From an uncultured Clostridia bacterium (GTDB lineage: Bacteria > Bacillota > Clostridia > Christensenellales > UBA1242): 64,000 nt of DNA. Position 1 is the first letter of the stretch, and each line of letters starts with the position of its first letter. Both the position numbers and the translations under genes were made by a program. Of this stretch, positions 18,111 through 27,259 are shown piece after piece. The notes beneath the pieces were generated by a model, which did not search any database, was not told the DNA's origin, and worked only from the letters and a program-made list of their open reading frames with translations. The stretch covers positions 186,001 through 250,000 of the forward strand of contig CANQOO010000001.1 in the NCBI GenBank assembly GCA_947625515.1. Direction: 5' to 3'.

Positions 18111-19613
18111 TTAAAACAGTGGCTCGTCGAAAGTGCTTGGGCGTTCAATATCCATAAGTTTCAAAACGGTTGGGGCGATTGCGGCGAGGGATTTATTCTT
18201 CTTCAATTTTGCGGACTTAAATTTTTCACTGACCAAAATCACCTGAACAGGGTTTGTGGTGTGAGTGGTCAATTTGTTGCCATCGTGGTCGAACATCTCT
18301 TCTGCGTTTCCGTGGTCGGCGGTTATGATGCAGTCGCCACCAACCATAAGTGTGGCAAGGGCGACGGCGTAGGCATCCTTTTCCACACATTCAATCGCCT
18401 CCTTGGTGGCGTTGAAATTGCCGGTATGTCCAAGCATGTCCGGATTGGAAAAGTTGACAAGCACAAAGTCATATTTTTGGCTGGCAATGGCATCGAGAAC
18501 TTCTTGTGTGATTTCATTTGCTCGCATTTTTGGATATTCCGAAAAGTCCTTCACATTGATGCTGTCAATAAGTTTTCGCTCCTCGCCAGGATATGGCTTT
18601 TCAATGCCGCCGTTGAAGAAGAAGGTGACGTGAGCATATTTTGTCGTTTCAGCAATGTGAAACTGAGTTTTTCCGTTTGCTGCCAGAACCGCTGCCAGAT
18701 TGTCCTCCACCACTTTTGGAGGATAGGCGGTGTTCAGGTGTTTAAGGTCGTCCGCATATTGCGTCATGGCAGTGAAAAGAAAGTTTTTTGGATTACGCGT
18801 CTTGAACTCCTGGAAATTTGGGTCGGTGAGTGCATATGAAATTTCACGAGCACGGTCGGAGCGATAGTTGAAGAAAATCAGGCTGTCGCCATCTTGCAGG
18901 CGAGAGTTTGGGTCAATGATGGCGGGCTCGCAATATTCGTCATAAATGCCCGCGTCATAACTTGCCTGCACAGCACTTGCAGCGTCCTTCGCCTTGCTGC
19001 CTTGCCCGTCCACCAGCATTTTGTATGCTTTCTCCACGCGGTCATATCTTTTTTCGCGGTCCATGGCATACACCCTGCCAATGATTGTGCCAATTTTGGC
19101 GTTTGTCCCGGCAATTTTTTCCTCCGTCTGCTGAACAAATTTGATGCCGTCACGGATGCCGGTGTCGCGGCCATCAAGAATGGCATGGATATATATGTTT
19201 GGGATGTCAAAATTTTTTGCCATGTCAAGCAGGGCAAACATGTGCGAAATCTCAGAGTGAACGCCGCCGTTGGACAATAAGCCCATAAGGTGAAGATTGG
19301 CATGATTCTTTTCAGCATGATGCATCGCCTTCAAAAGCGCGGCATTTTGAAAGAACTTCTCGTTGGCAATTTCGCTGTCAATCGGTGCCAAGTCCTGCAA
19401 AATTTTGCGTCCCGCTCCAAGTGTGAGATGCCCAACTTCGGAATTGCCCATCACGCCTTTTGGCAGGCCCACAGCCTCGCCACTTGCCTCAATCAGGGTG
19501 TGAGGATATTCTTTTTTAAGTTTGTCTAGGTTTGGCGTGCCTTGGCTTTTGATGGCATTGCCAAATTTTTCTTTCTTTTCACCAAATCCGTCCAAAATCA
19601 CGAGTGTGACCAT
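18111..19613 (-). CDS. gpmI: 2,3-bisphosphoglycerate-independent phosphoglycerate mutase
   Basis: VILDGFGEKKEKFGNAI, MGNSEVGHLTLGAGR, ADHGNAEEMFD. Confidence 0.96.
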   Translation of the reverse strand: MVTLVILDGFGEKKEKFGNAIKSQGTPNLDKLKKEYPHTLIEASGEAVGLPKGVMGNSEVGHLTLGAGRKILQDLAPIDSEIANEKFFQNAALLKAMHHAEKNHANLHLMGLLSNGGVHSEISHMFALLDMAKNFDIPNIYIHAILDGRDTGIRDGIKFVQQTEEKIAGTNAKIGTIIGRVYAMDREKRYDRVEKAYKMLVDGQGSKAKDAASAVQASYDAGIYDEYCEPAIIDPNSRLQDGDSLIFFNYRSDRAREISYALTDPNFQEFKTRNPKNFLFTAMTQYADDLKHLNTAYPPKVVEDNLAAVLAANGKTQFHIAETTKYAHVTFFFNGGIEKPYPGEERKLIDSINVKDFSEYPKMRANEITQEVLDAIASQKYDFVLVNFSNPDMLGHTGNFNATKEAIECVEKDAYAVALATLMVGGDCIITADHGNAEEMFDHDGNKLTTHTTNPVQVILVSEKFKSAKLKKNKSLAAIAPTVLKLMDIERPSTFDEPLF

Positions 19614-19738
19614 TTTATTCTCCTTGCAATGAATGTGCATGCATGATTTTTATGCATAAATTTTTCTGCACAAATTTTTCACAAAACAATATTACATTTT
19701 TCTTGCATAAAAAGCAAACGTTTGAAGAAATTTTTCGC

Positions 19739-20329
19739 TCACTTTTGGCTGAGATGCTCGTCGAAAAGAGAATTTTGGGCAGTGTCCGCATCGGCGGGGG
19801 AGAAGAAGTTGTCCGGCGTGTTTCTGGGCGTGTCGTGCAAAGACTGTGCAAACTGTGCACCTTGCTCTTGAACGGCGTGATTTATGCGAAATTCTTGCAA
19901 ATTCTCAAAATGCACTTTTTGTGGTGCAGAAGAAGACGCGGCCGTTGCGTGCGTGCCCACCTGCTCTGCTGCCGCCTCAACATTTGCATAGGCGGGGCGG
20001 GCCTGCTGAATTTTTTCAGCAGGGAATGCTTCCATTTCCGCCGCCGCTTCTCTTTCCGCCCCACTTTCCTTTGCAGTCGCTTTTTCTGTTGCCTTTTCCT
20101 CTTTTCCCTTCTTTTTCTTTCTTTCCCAAATTTTGAAGGTGCCTTTGTTGATGATGACACGCAAAATCAGATATACGGCTCCCAGCCCAAAGAGGACGTA
20201 GAAAATCCGCGACATAATTGCCGCTTGAAAGCCGAAAAATCCAGCGATGAAGTCATATTGCAACAGTCCAATCAAAAGCCAGTTTACGCAGCCTGCCACT
20301 GTCAGCAAAAAAGAAAGAAATGTCAGCAT
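19739..20329 (-). CDS. DUF378-like two-TM membrane protein with long Ala/Glu/Lys-rich C-terminal tail
   Basis: VAGCVNWLLIGLLQYDFIAGFFG...SRIFYVLFGLGAVYLI core; low-complexity tail. Confidence 0.7.
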   Translation of the reverse strand: MLTFLSFLLTVAGCVNWLLIGLLQYDFIAGFFGFQAAIMSRIFYVLFGLGAVYLILRVIINKGTFKIWERKKKKGKEEKATEKATAKESGAEREAAAEMEAFPAEKIQQARPAYANVEAAAEQVGTHATAASSSAPQKVHFENLQEFRINHAVQEQGAQFAQSLHDTPRNTPDNFFSPADADTAQNSLFDEHLSQK

Positions 20330-20479
20330 ATTTTTGCTCCTTTTTGTTTAGTATTTTTAAATTTGCAATTTTCTTGCATAAGAAAATGAATTTGTTTGTT
20401 TTGAAAATAGCATTAAGAAAAAGACGCAATTTTCCCAAAAGATGCAGCGGCAACCAATTTGAATTTTTTTGAAAATTTG

Positions 20480-20508
20480 TTGACTTTTTTGGAAAAAGTG
20501 AATATAAT
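20480..20508 (+). promoter_or_regulatory. Sigma-A type promoter upstream of greA (TTGACT-N17-TATAAT)
   Basis: ttgact tttttggaaaaagtgaa tataat. Confidence 0.75.
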
Positions 20509-20528
20509 ATAGGGGTTGAACACAAAAG

Positions 20529-20566
20529 GAAAGTGGATAGGTGTGTCCACTTTCGTGTGTTTTTTT
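20529..20566 (+). promoter_or_regulatory. Terminator-like hairpin in the greA 5' leader (candidate attenuator)
   Basis: GAAAGTGGA-taggtgtg-TCCACTTTC then gtgtgttttttt, between promoter and greA ATG. Confidence 0.6.
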
Positions 20567-20589
20567 CAATTGTAATAAGGAGATTTGTT

Positions 20590-21060
20590 ATGGAAAAACA
20601 TTATCTTACGCCAGAAGGGAAAAAACTACTTGAAGAGAAACTAAATCTCTATAAAACTGTAAAACGTCCGGAAAACGCAAAGCGTATTGGCGTGGCTCGC
20701 GAGTTTGGCGATTTGTCCGAGAATGCAGAATATGATGCCGCCAAAGACGAACAAGCACAGATTGAAGCCGAAATTGCCGAGATGGAGAGCATCCTTTTGA
20801 GTGCCGAGGTGATTGACACAACAAAAATCAACGGCAATGTCATCTCTGTTGGCTGCAAAGTTAAACTCTATGACGAAGAATTTGACGAAGAAGTGGAATA
20901 TCGCATCACAGGTTCAAGCGAAAGCGACCCTAGAAACGGCATAATCAGCAACGTTTCGCCAGTCGGGAAGGCTCTTATTGGGCATAAAAAAGGGGAAACT
21001 GTCACTGTGCAAACGCCAGGCGGGGCAATTTCTTACAAAATCGTTTCCATTGTCGTTTGA
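20590..21060 (+). CDS. greA: Transcription elongation factor GreA
   Basis: YLTPEGKKLLEEKL, AREFGDLSENAEYDAAKDEQ, GKALIGHKKGETVTVQTPGG; RBS aaggag. Confidence 0.96.
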   Translation: MEKHYLTPEGKKLLEEKLNLYKTVKRPENAKRIGVAREFGDLSENAEYDAAKDEQAQIEAEIAEMESILLSAEVIDTTKINGNVISVGCKVKLYDEEFDEEVEYRITGSSESDPRNGIISNVSPVGKALIGHKKGETVTVQTPGGAISYKIVSIVV

Positions 21061-21210
21061 TTTTTTTGATATTTTTGCAACTGCGACGAGGCATTTTTTG
21101 CCAGAAAAAATTGTGCTGCGGCATAAATTTCAATTATTTTCAAAAAAAACTGAAATTTGCTTTTGAATTTGCCTATCTTTGTGATATGCTATAACTAGGT
21201 TTGATTTGAT

Positions 21211-22128
21211 ATGATGTTTTTATATTCTCTGAAACTTTTGGGTTCAAGTTGGGTGAAGGCTCTCAAATTTTTCCTCTATTATGTGGTTATTTGGGGGATT
21301 TGTGTTGCCCTGCTTTTGCCGTGTTTCTTCGAATTTAAAACTTTGCTCTCTGCGGGGCTTGCCGACATTGGCAGCTCCCTTGGCGGCGTGTTCACAGGCG
21401 GGCTGGGTGTGGGACTTCACAACTGCATTCTTGCCGTCGCTGACACTTTCGTGAAAGCAATTCAAACAAATGTCGGGCTTGTTGTGTATGGGCTTTTGGT
21501 GCTTTTCATTTTGGTCCCATTTTTGATAAACATTGGTAAATACGCGTTCTGCCAAATGCTTTATTCCTATATGACCAGCAAAAACAAGGTGGGCTTTTTC
21601 AGTGCTCTTGTCAAGGGGCTGAGGCGTTCGGTGTTTTTTGCTCTTTTCAAAACACTCTTTGCCGACCTATTCATTGTCCTGACGCTTGGCTGCGTGTATG
21701 GACTTGCCCTCGTAAGCGACCCAACTTTTGTGGCTCACATTCTGCCTTGGGCACTTTTTGCCAGCATGGTGCTGCTTTTCACCTTGCACGAGGTCTCCAT
21801 TTTGGGCTGGCTGCCGGCATCCATTGTGTTCAACTGCAATGCCTTTCTTGCTTGGCACAAGGGCTTCAAAGCGGTGAAAAGACATTTTTGGCCGACTTTT
21901 GGCACAACGATGCTGTATTTCATTCTGTTCTGGGCGTTGACGCTTGTGTTTGGCATCTATTGCCTTGTTGTGCTGATTCCATTCGTCACAATCATGCTGT
22001 GCTTCTATAACATGGTGATGTTCTTCTTCAGTCAGGGCATGCGATTCTATTACAACGAAAACAACATTCTCACTCCAAAAAAATTGGAAGAGGTTGACAA
22101 ATTCAGCAACGCAATCTCTTTGCTGTGA
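21211..22128 (+). CDS. Multi-pass membrane protein of unknown function
   Basis: Several predicted TM segments; no recognised motif. Confidence 0.75.
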   Translation: MMFLYSLKLLGSSWVKALKFFLYYVVIWGICVALLLPCFFEFKTLLSAGLADIGSSLGGVFTGGLGVGLHNCILAVADTFVKAIQTNVGLVVYGLLVLFILVPFLINIGKYAFCQMLYSYMTSKNKVGFFSALVKGLRRSVFFALFKTLFADLFIVLTLGCVYGLALVSDPTFVAHILPWALFASMVLLFTLHEVSILGWLPASIVFNCNAFLAWHKGFKAVKRHFWPTFGTTMLYFILFWALTLVFGIYCLVVLIPFVTIMLCFYNMVMFFFSQGMRFYYNENNILTPKKLEEVDKFSNAISLL

Positions 22129-22138
22129 GAGGTTTTTT

Positions 22139-22183
22139 ACATACAAATTTGACGACTGTCACTTTCTTTTTGTATGTCTTTTT
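22139..22183 (+). terminator. Terminator-like hairpin between membrane protein and rnjA
   Basis: ACATACAAA...TTTGTATGT followed by cttttt. Confidence 0.55.
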
Positions 22184-22237
22184 GGGCGATTTACAGCCCT
22201 CAATTTTTTGTGGATTTTTTAAGGAGTATTAAATTTT

Positions 22238-23893
22238 ATGAACAACAAAGTGAAAATCACCTTCTTGGGCGGAGTGGGTGAAATTGGAAAAAATATGACC
22301 GCCTTTGAAATTGGCAATGAAATTATTGTCGTGGATGCAGGGCTGACTTTTCCGGGCGATGACTTGCCGGGAATTGACGTTGTCATTCCGGATTTTACGT
22401 ATCTTATCAACAACAAGGACAAGGTGAAAGCCATCATCCTCACGCACGGACACGAGGACCACATCGGTGCCATTCCGTTTTTGTTGGAGCATATCAACGC
22501 ACCAATCTATGGTTCCAGGCTGACTTTGGCACTTGTGGAGAACAAGATGCGAGAGCATCCGAAAGTGAAATATAAGGCGGTGACAGTTAAACCTAAAAAT
22601 GTTCTCAAAATTGGACAGTTTGCCGTGGAATTTATCAAAGTTTCGCACTCCATTGCCGGGTCCTTGGCACTTTGCATTTCCACGCCGGCGGGCAACATCA
22701 TTCACACGGGCGATTTCAAGATTGATTTCGAGCCGATTGATGGCGTCATGACCGACCTGCAACGCTTTGGCGAACTGGGCAAAAAGGGCGTAAATCTTTT
22801 GATGTGTGAAAGCACAAACGTCTGCCGAAAGGGCTATTCAATGAGCGAAAAGAATGTTGGACGTGCCCTCGAGGAGATTTTTAAGACTCACGCACAAAAT
22901 CGAATTTTTGTGGCTACATTTGCCTCAAACATTCATCGCTTGCAGCAAATTCTGAATTTGGCAGAAAAATATGGCAGAAAGGTTGCGTTCACTGGACGCA
23001 GCATGATTAACATTGCGGACGTTGGCCTGAAAATTGGCGAAATTCAATTCAACCGCAACAATCTTGTGGACATTGACAAAATTGACAAACTTGCTGACAG
23101 CGAACTTGTGATTGTCACCACCGGCAGCCAGGGCGAGCCGCTTTCTGCACTCACACGCATGGCGGCGGGCGACTTTAAGCAAATCAAAATTGGGCAAAAT
23201 GACCTGATTGTGTTCTCATCTTCGCCAATCCCTGGCAATGAAAAGAGTGTGTATAACGTCATCAACTCGCTTTTCTCCAAGGGTGCGGATGTGATTTATG
23301 ACGAACTTTCTGAGGTTCATGCGTCCGGGCATGCTTGCCAGGAAGAAATCAAGACAATTCACGCCCTCACCAAGCCAAAATTTTTCATTCCAATCCATGG
23401 CGAATATAGGCATCTTCGCATGCACAAACAACTTGCCATGGCTCTTGGCATGGACGAACGCAACATCATTCTTCCAATTCTGGGTGCCCAAATTGAGCTG
23501 ACGCCAAACTCTATGAAAAAGGTGGGCTTCACCACCGCCGGACAAAGGCTGATTGACGGCTATGGCATTGGCGACATGGACAGCAACGTGCTTCGCGAGC
23601 GAAAACAACTTTCCGAGGACGGCATTTGCGTGCTTGTTATGACAATCAACAACGTAAGCGGCGATGTTGTTGGCGACCCGTTCATCATCACGCGAGGGGT
23701 GGTGTATCAAGACGAGGCGGAAGCGTTTGTGCAGGACACCAAAAACATGATTATTGCCTCTTTGAAAGAACAAGATTTGCGGGGCTGCGACCCAGCGGTG
23801 ATTAAAAACACAGTCCGCCGCAATGTTTCAAACTTCATTTTCAAACGCACCAAGCGTCGCCCAATGATTTTGACCATCGTCATGCTTGACTGA
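22238..23893 (+). CDS. rnjA: Ribonuclease J
   Basis: Metallo-beta-lactamase motif LTHGHEDHIGAIPF; beta-CASP region SSSPIPGNE; ASGHACQEE; IPIHGEYRHL. Confidence 0.95.
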   Translation: MNNKVKITFLGGVGEIGKNMTAFEIGNEIIVVDAGLTFPGDDLPGIDVVIPDFTYLINNKDKVKAIILTHGHEDHIGAIPFLLEHINAPIYGSRLTLALVENKMREHPKVKYKAVTVKPKNVLKIGQFAVEFIKVSHSIAGSLALCISTPAGNIIHTGDFKIDFEPIDGVMTDLQRFGELGKKGVNLLMCESTNVCRKGYSMSEKNVGRALEEIFKTHAQNRIFVATFASNIHRLQQILNLAEKYGRKVAFTGRSMINIADVGLKIGEIQFNRNNLVDIDKIDKLADSELVIVTTGSQGEPLSALTRMAAGDFKQIKIGQNDLIVFSSSPIPGNEKSVYNVINSLFSKGADVIYDELSEVHASGHACQEEIKTIHALTKPKFFIPIHGEYRHLRMHKQLAMALGMDERNIILPILGAQIELTPNSMKKVGFTTAGQRLIDGYGIGDMDSNVLRERKQLSEDGICVLVMTINNVSGDVVGDPFIITRGVVYQDEAEAFVQDTKNMIIASLKEQDLRGCDPAVIKNTVRRNVSNFIFKRTKRRPMILTIVMLD

Positions 23894-23923
23894 CGCAAAA
23901 TTCTGAAGTTGACGGGATATAAG

Positions 23924-24538
23924 ATGAAAAAAGAAGAACTGCAAGGCGTGGGCAATTTTGAATATTTGCCCATGATAAGGCCACAGACGCAAAAACTTTT
24001 GGTGGACTTAATCACAAAATATAAGCCGGCACGGCTGCTTGAAATTGGGACTTTTTTGGGCTACAGCAGCGGCGTTTTTTTGGAGACAGACCCAAATTTG
24101 ACCGTCACAACTCTTGAAAAAGAGGAGGCAAATGCCAAGTTTGCCGCCAAAAATCTGGAAAAATTTGGCAGCCGCGTGCAAATTGTGCAGGGGGATGCCT
24201 ATGACTTCTTGCAGAAGGCGGCATTGCTGGTGCGAGAGGACAAAGACGCCACTTTTGACTTCATTTTTTTGGATGGCCCCAAGGGGCAATACATCAAATA
24301 TCTGCCGCTGCTGAGAGAATTGCTCTCACCCGGCGGCTTGCTTGTGGCGGACGACATTTTGTTCCACGGAATGGTGGAGCAGGACGGGTTTGTCAAACAC
24401 AAACACCGCTCCATCGTCCAGCATCTGCGGGATTTTCGCGAGGCGTTAAGGCAGTACGAAGATTTTGAAACGCAGTTTTATGATTTTGAGGACGGCGTTT
24501 CGGTCAGCGTCAAAAAAACTAAAAACATTGCAAAATAG
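23924..24538 (+). CDS. O-methyltransferase (class I SAM, family 3-like)
   Basis: LLEIGTFLGYSSGVFLE, VTTLEKEEANA, DFIFLDGPKGQYIKYLPLL. Confidence 0.85.
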   Translation: MKKEELQGVGNFEYLPMIRPQTQKLLVDLITKYKPARLLEIGTFLGYSSGVFLETDPNLTVTTLEKEEANAKFAAKNLEKFGSRVQIVQGDAYDFLQKAALLVREDKDATFDFIFLDGPKGQYIKYLPLLRELLSPGGLLVADDILFHGMVEQDGFVKHKHRSIVQHLRDFREALRQYEDFETQFYDFEDGVSVSVKKTKNIAK

Positions 24539-24584
24539 GGCAAAATTGTTTGTAATTTTGTCTTTTTTTGTTAAAATAAGGCGT

Positions 24585-25172
24585 ATGGAATTTGAACTTA
24601 GAATTATTGAATTTTTGCAGGCGGGCAGAACTCCCTTCTTTGACACTTTTTTCCAACTGATTTCAGTGCTTGGAAGTTTTGTGGGAGTGATTTTTCTTTG
24701 CGTGCTGCTGTTGATTTTCAATCGGTCTTTGCTGCCGTGGTATCTGGGCTCATATGGCTTGGTGCTTGGCGTTGTCAGGCTGCTGAAATTTTTGGTCAAG
24801 CGTGTAAGGCCATATAACGCGGTGGACAGCATCGTCAGCATAGGCGACGTTGTGCAGGATTATTCCTTCCCAAGCGGACATGTGGCGTGTGCCACGGCAA
24901 TCGCCATTTTCCTTGGGCTGTTTCTCTTCACCTATTTCAAAAAGCGAGGAGAACGCACGCTGGTGGTTTTGTCCTGCGGGGCGTATGTGGCACTGGTGGC
25001 ACTTTCCAGGATGTATCTTGGCAAGCATTATCTGACAGACATAATTGGAGGCTTTGCAATTTCCGCCGTCATTTGCGTGGCGGGCATTGTTGCGATGCTG
25101 TGTTTTATGATTCACAAATTGAAAGAGGCAGGCTTGATTGACGGCATTGAATGGCGTAGGAGGCGAAAATGA
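24585..25172 (+). CDS. PAP2 superfamily phosphatase
   Basis: KFLVKRVRP, SFPSGHVACATA, SRMYLGKHYLTDIIGG. Confidence 0.9.
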   Translation: MEFELRIIEFLQAGRTPFFDTFFQLISVLGSFVGVIFLCVLLLIFNRSLLPWYLGSYGLVLGVVRLLKFLVKRVRPYNAVDSIVSIGDVVQDYSFPSGHVACATAIAIFLGLFLFTYFKKRGERTLVVLSCGAYVALVALSRMYLGKHYLTDIIGGFAISAVICVAGIVAMLCFMIHKLKEAGLIDGIEWRRRRK

Positions 25173-25618
25173 AAGTTAAAATGGAAGTGTCAAGTCTTGG
25201 GCAGTTGGCGGAACTTGGCAAGGCGTTTGCTGCGGCTCTGCAAAAGCCGATGATTGTTGTGCTTAAAGGCGACCTTGGGGCGGGCAAGACAACTTTTGTG
25301 AAAATGGTTGCAGCCGCACTTGGCTGCTTTGAAGAGGTGACCAGCCCCACTTTTGCACTTCTGAACACCTATCACACGCCAAAATTTCCAATCTATCACT
25401 TTGACATGTATCGGCTGGAAGGCGTAGAGGCCGCTCGGGAACTTGGCTTTGATGAATATTTCGATAAGTCTCGCTTGGACGGAGTTGTGTTTGTGGAGTG
25501 GCCGGAAAATGTGGAGGGGCTGATTGGCGAGGCGGATTTTGAAGTTGAAATTTCTAAAATTGACGAACGCAAACGTCTTTTTGTCATATCCCCTGCAAAG
25601 AAAGAAAAGCAAATTTGA
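25169..25618 (+). CDS. tsaE: tRNA threonylcarbamoyladenosine biosynthesis ATPase TsaE
   Basis: LKGDLGAGKTTFVKMVAAALG, VTSPTFALLNTYH, YHFDMYRL. Confidence 0.93.
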   Translation: MKVKMEVSSLGQLAELGKAFAAALQKPMIVVLKGDLGAGKTTFVKMVAAALGCFEEVTSPTFALLNTYHTPKFPIYHFDMYRLEGVEAARELGFDEYFDKSRLDGVVFVEWPENVEGLIGEADFEVEISKIDERKRLFVISPAKKEKQI

Positions 25619-25745
25619 AGTAGAATTGATGCAGTTGATTTATAAGATGTTTAAAAAAGATAAAACGATGCTAGAAATCTATTCAACAAATTAAAGAACG
25701 AGAAAAATAACAAGATTGATGAGAGAAGATTAAAGAGGTGAATTG

Positions 25746-26414
25746 ATGCTGGTGATAAACACTGCATTCATGCAGGCAAACTTGGCACTCTCGACGCCGG
25801 ATGGGCGAGAGTTTTTTTGCGATTTGGACGCAAACACGAAACACAGCGAAAATGTGCTTAGGCTGATTGACAAACTTTGCCAGGACGCAAAAATTGACGT
25901 TTTGGATGTGCAGGATGTGTCGATTGTGATTGGTCCAGGGTCGTTCACAGGGCTGCGTATCGGGGCGGCAATTGCCAAGGCTCTTGCATGCGTAAACAAA
26001 AACTTGCGGCTTATTCCAATGTCATCCTTGGAACTTATGGCATATATTCATTGCAAGCAAGCGAAAGTGCCAGGCGATTTTGTTTGTGCTTTAAATGCCC
26101 TCTCAAATTTATATTTCGTGGCATATTTTGACAAAAATGGAATAAAATTGAAAGAAGCACAGTTGGTCAAGGGTGAAGAGTTTGAGAAAATTGCTTGCCA
26201 AAAGGTGATTTTGAAGGGCGATTTGTCGCCAAAAGAGGTGAGAAATTGTGCCGAAGTTGAAATCACTGGCAAGACGCTTTTGGAGTTTGCACAAAAGCTG
26301 GCGGCGGAAGGCGTGTGCTGCGATGTGGGGCAGTTGAACCCAACTTATCTAAGACTTTCACAGGCGGAGGACCAGCTGTTAAAAAAGAATGAAAATTTTC
26401 CGCAAAACAGTTGA
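25746..26414 (+). CDS. tsaB: tRNA threonylcarbamoyladenosine biosynthesis protein TsaB
   Basis: N-terminal ASKHA (VINTAFMQANLAL), VIGPGSFTGLRIGAAIAKALA, C-terminal NPTYLR. Confidence 0.9.
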   Translation: MLVINTAFMQANLALSTPDGREFFCDLDANTKHSENVLRLIDKLCQDAKIDVLDVQDVSIVIGPGSFTGLRIGAAIAKALACVNKNLRLIPMSSLELMAYIHCKQAKVPGDFVCALNALSNLYFVAYFDKNGIKLKEAQLVKGEEFEKIACQKVILKGDLSPKEVRNCAEVEITGKTLLEFAQKLAAEGVCCDVGQLNPTYLRLSQAEDQLLKKNENFPQNS

Positions 26415-26466
26415 CAAATAAGTGCGATATATGTAAAATGCCAAGAGAAAAAAGGAGAAAACTTTT

Positions 26467-26997
26467 ATGCGAAAACCAGTGTATATCAGATGCCCGCGAT
26501 GCGAGCTGAATTATATTGAGAAAAAGGACAAACTTTGCAGTGTTTGCAAGGCGGAACTTTCTGCCAAGAAGGATGAGTTTATTGGCGACCTTGACCTTGA
26601 ACTTTGCCCAATCTGCAAGACGAACTACATCCAGCCGGATGAGATTATGTGTGCCACATGCTTGCGTGACCACCAAGTGGACGATGACGACATCTCAAAC
26701 GACTGGGATGAATATATGAATCGCGACGAAGAGGAAGTGATTTATGACGACGAAGAAACGGGCGACATGGCGTCCGTTACGGATTCGCTGGAAGATGAAG
26801 TTTTGGATGACGACATCGACAGCGGCATTGGCTTTGACGACTCTTTGGATGACACCAGCCTTGACGATGACGACGCCGAAGAGGACGATGACCTTGATGA
26901 AACGGTAGACGATCTTGATTTGGATGATGACCTAGGCGATTTGGACGACGTGGACGACGATGACGAAGAAGATGACGACGACGATGATGATTTTTAA
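26467..26997 (+). CDS. Double zinc-ribbon protein with very acidic poly-Asp C-terminal tail
   Basis: CPRC...CSVC and CPIC...CATC pairs followed by about 100 residues dominated by Asp/Glu. Confidence 0.75.
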   Translation: MRKPVYIRCPRCELNYIEKKDKLCSVCKAELSAKKDEFIGDLDLELCPICKTNYIQPDEIMCATCLRDHQVDDDDISNDWDEYMNRDEEEVIYDDEETGDMASVTDSLEDEVLDDDIDSGIGFDDSLDDTSLDDDDAEEDDDLDETVDDLDLDDDLGDLDDVDDDDEEDDDDDDDF

Positions 26998-27012
26998 TCA
27001 TCATCTTTTTTT
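26983..27012 (+). terminator. Rho-independent terminator overlapping the 3' end and stop codon of the acidic protein gene
   Basis: GATGATGA-tttttaa-TCATCATC-ttttttt; loop contains the TAA stop. Confidence 0.75.
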
Positions 27013-27138
27013 GTTTTTAATTATGTTTCTTATTTTAATTTTAAAATTTGATTTGTTTAGATTCTTGTTTTATTTAAATATGTAAATTTTTAACTAATTT
27101 TTATTTTTTGTGCTTATATTTTTGCCATGATGCAAAAG

Positions 27139-27188
27139 AAAAAAGCCAAACGCTCTTTTCTGCCATGTGGCAGGGTGTTTGACTTTTT
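27139..27188. terminator. Two-part bidirectional terminator-like hairpin downstream of the large surface protein gene
   Basis: aaaagcCAAACgc..CTGCCA-tg-TGGCAG..gtGTTTGacttttt. Confidence 0.6.
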
Positions 27189-27259
27189 ATGAAATTGATT
27201 GCTGCATTAATTTTTTTTGTCGTTTTTCAACGCTTCTTTGCAGTTTTTATTGCTTTCTC

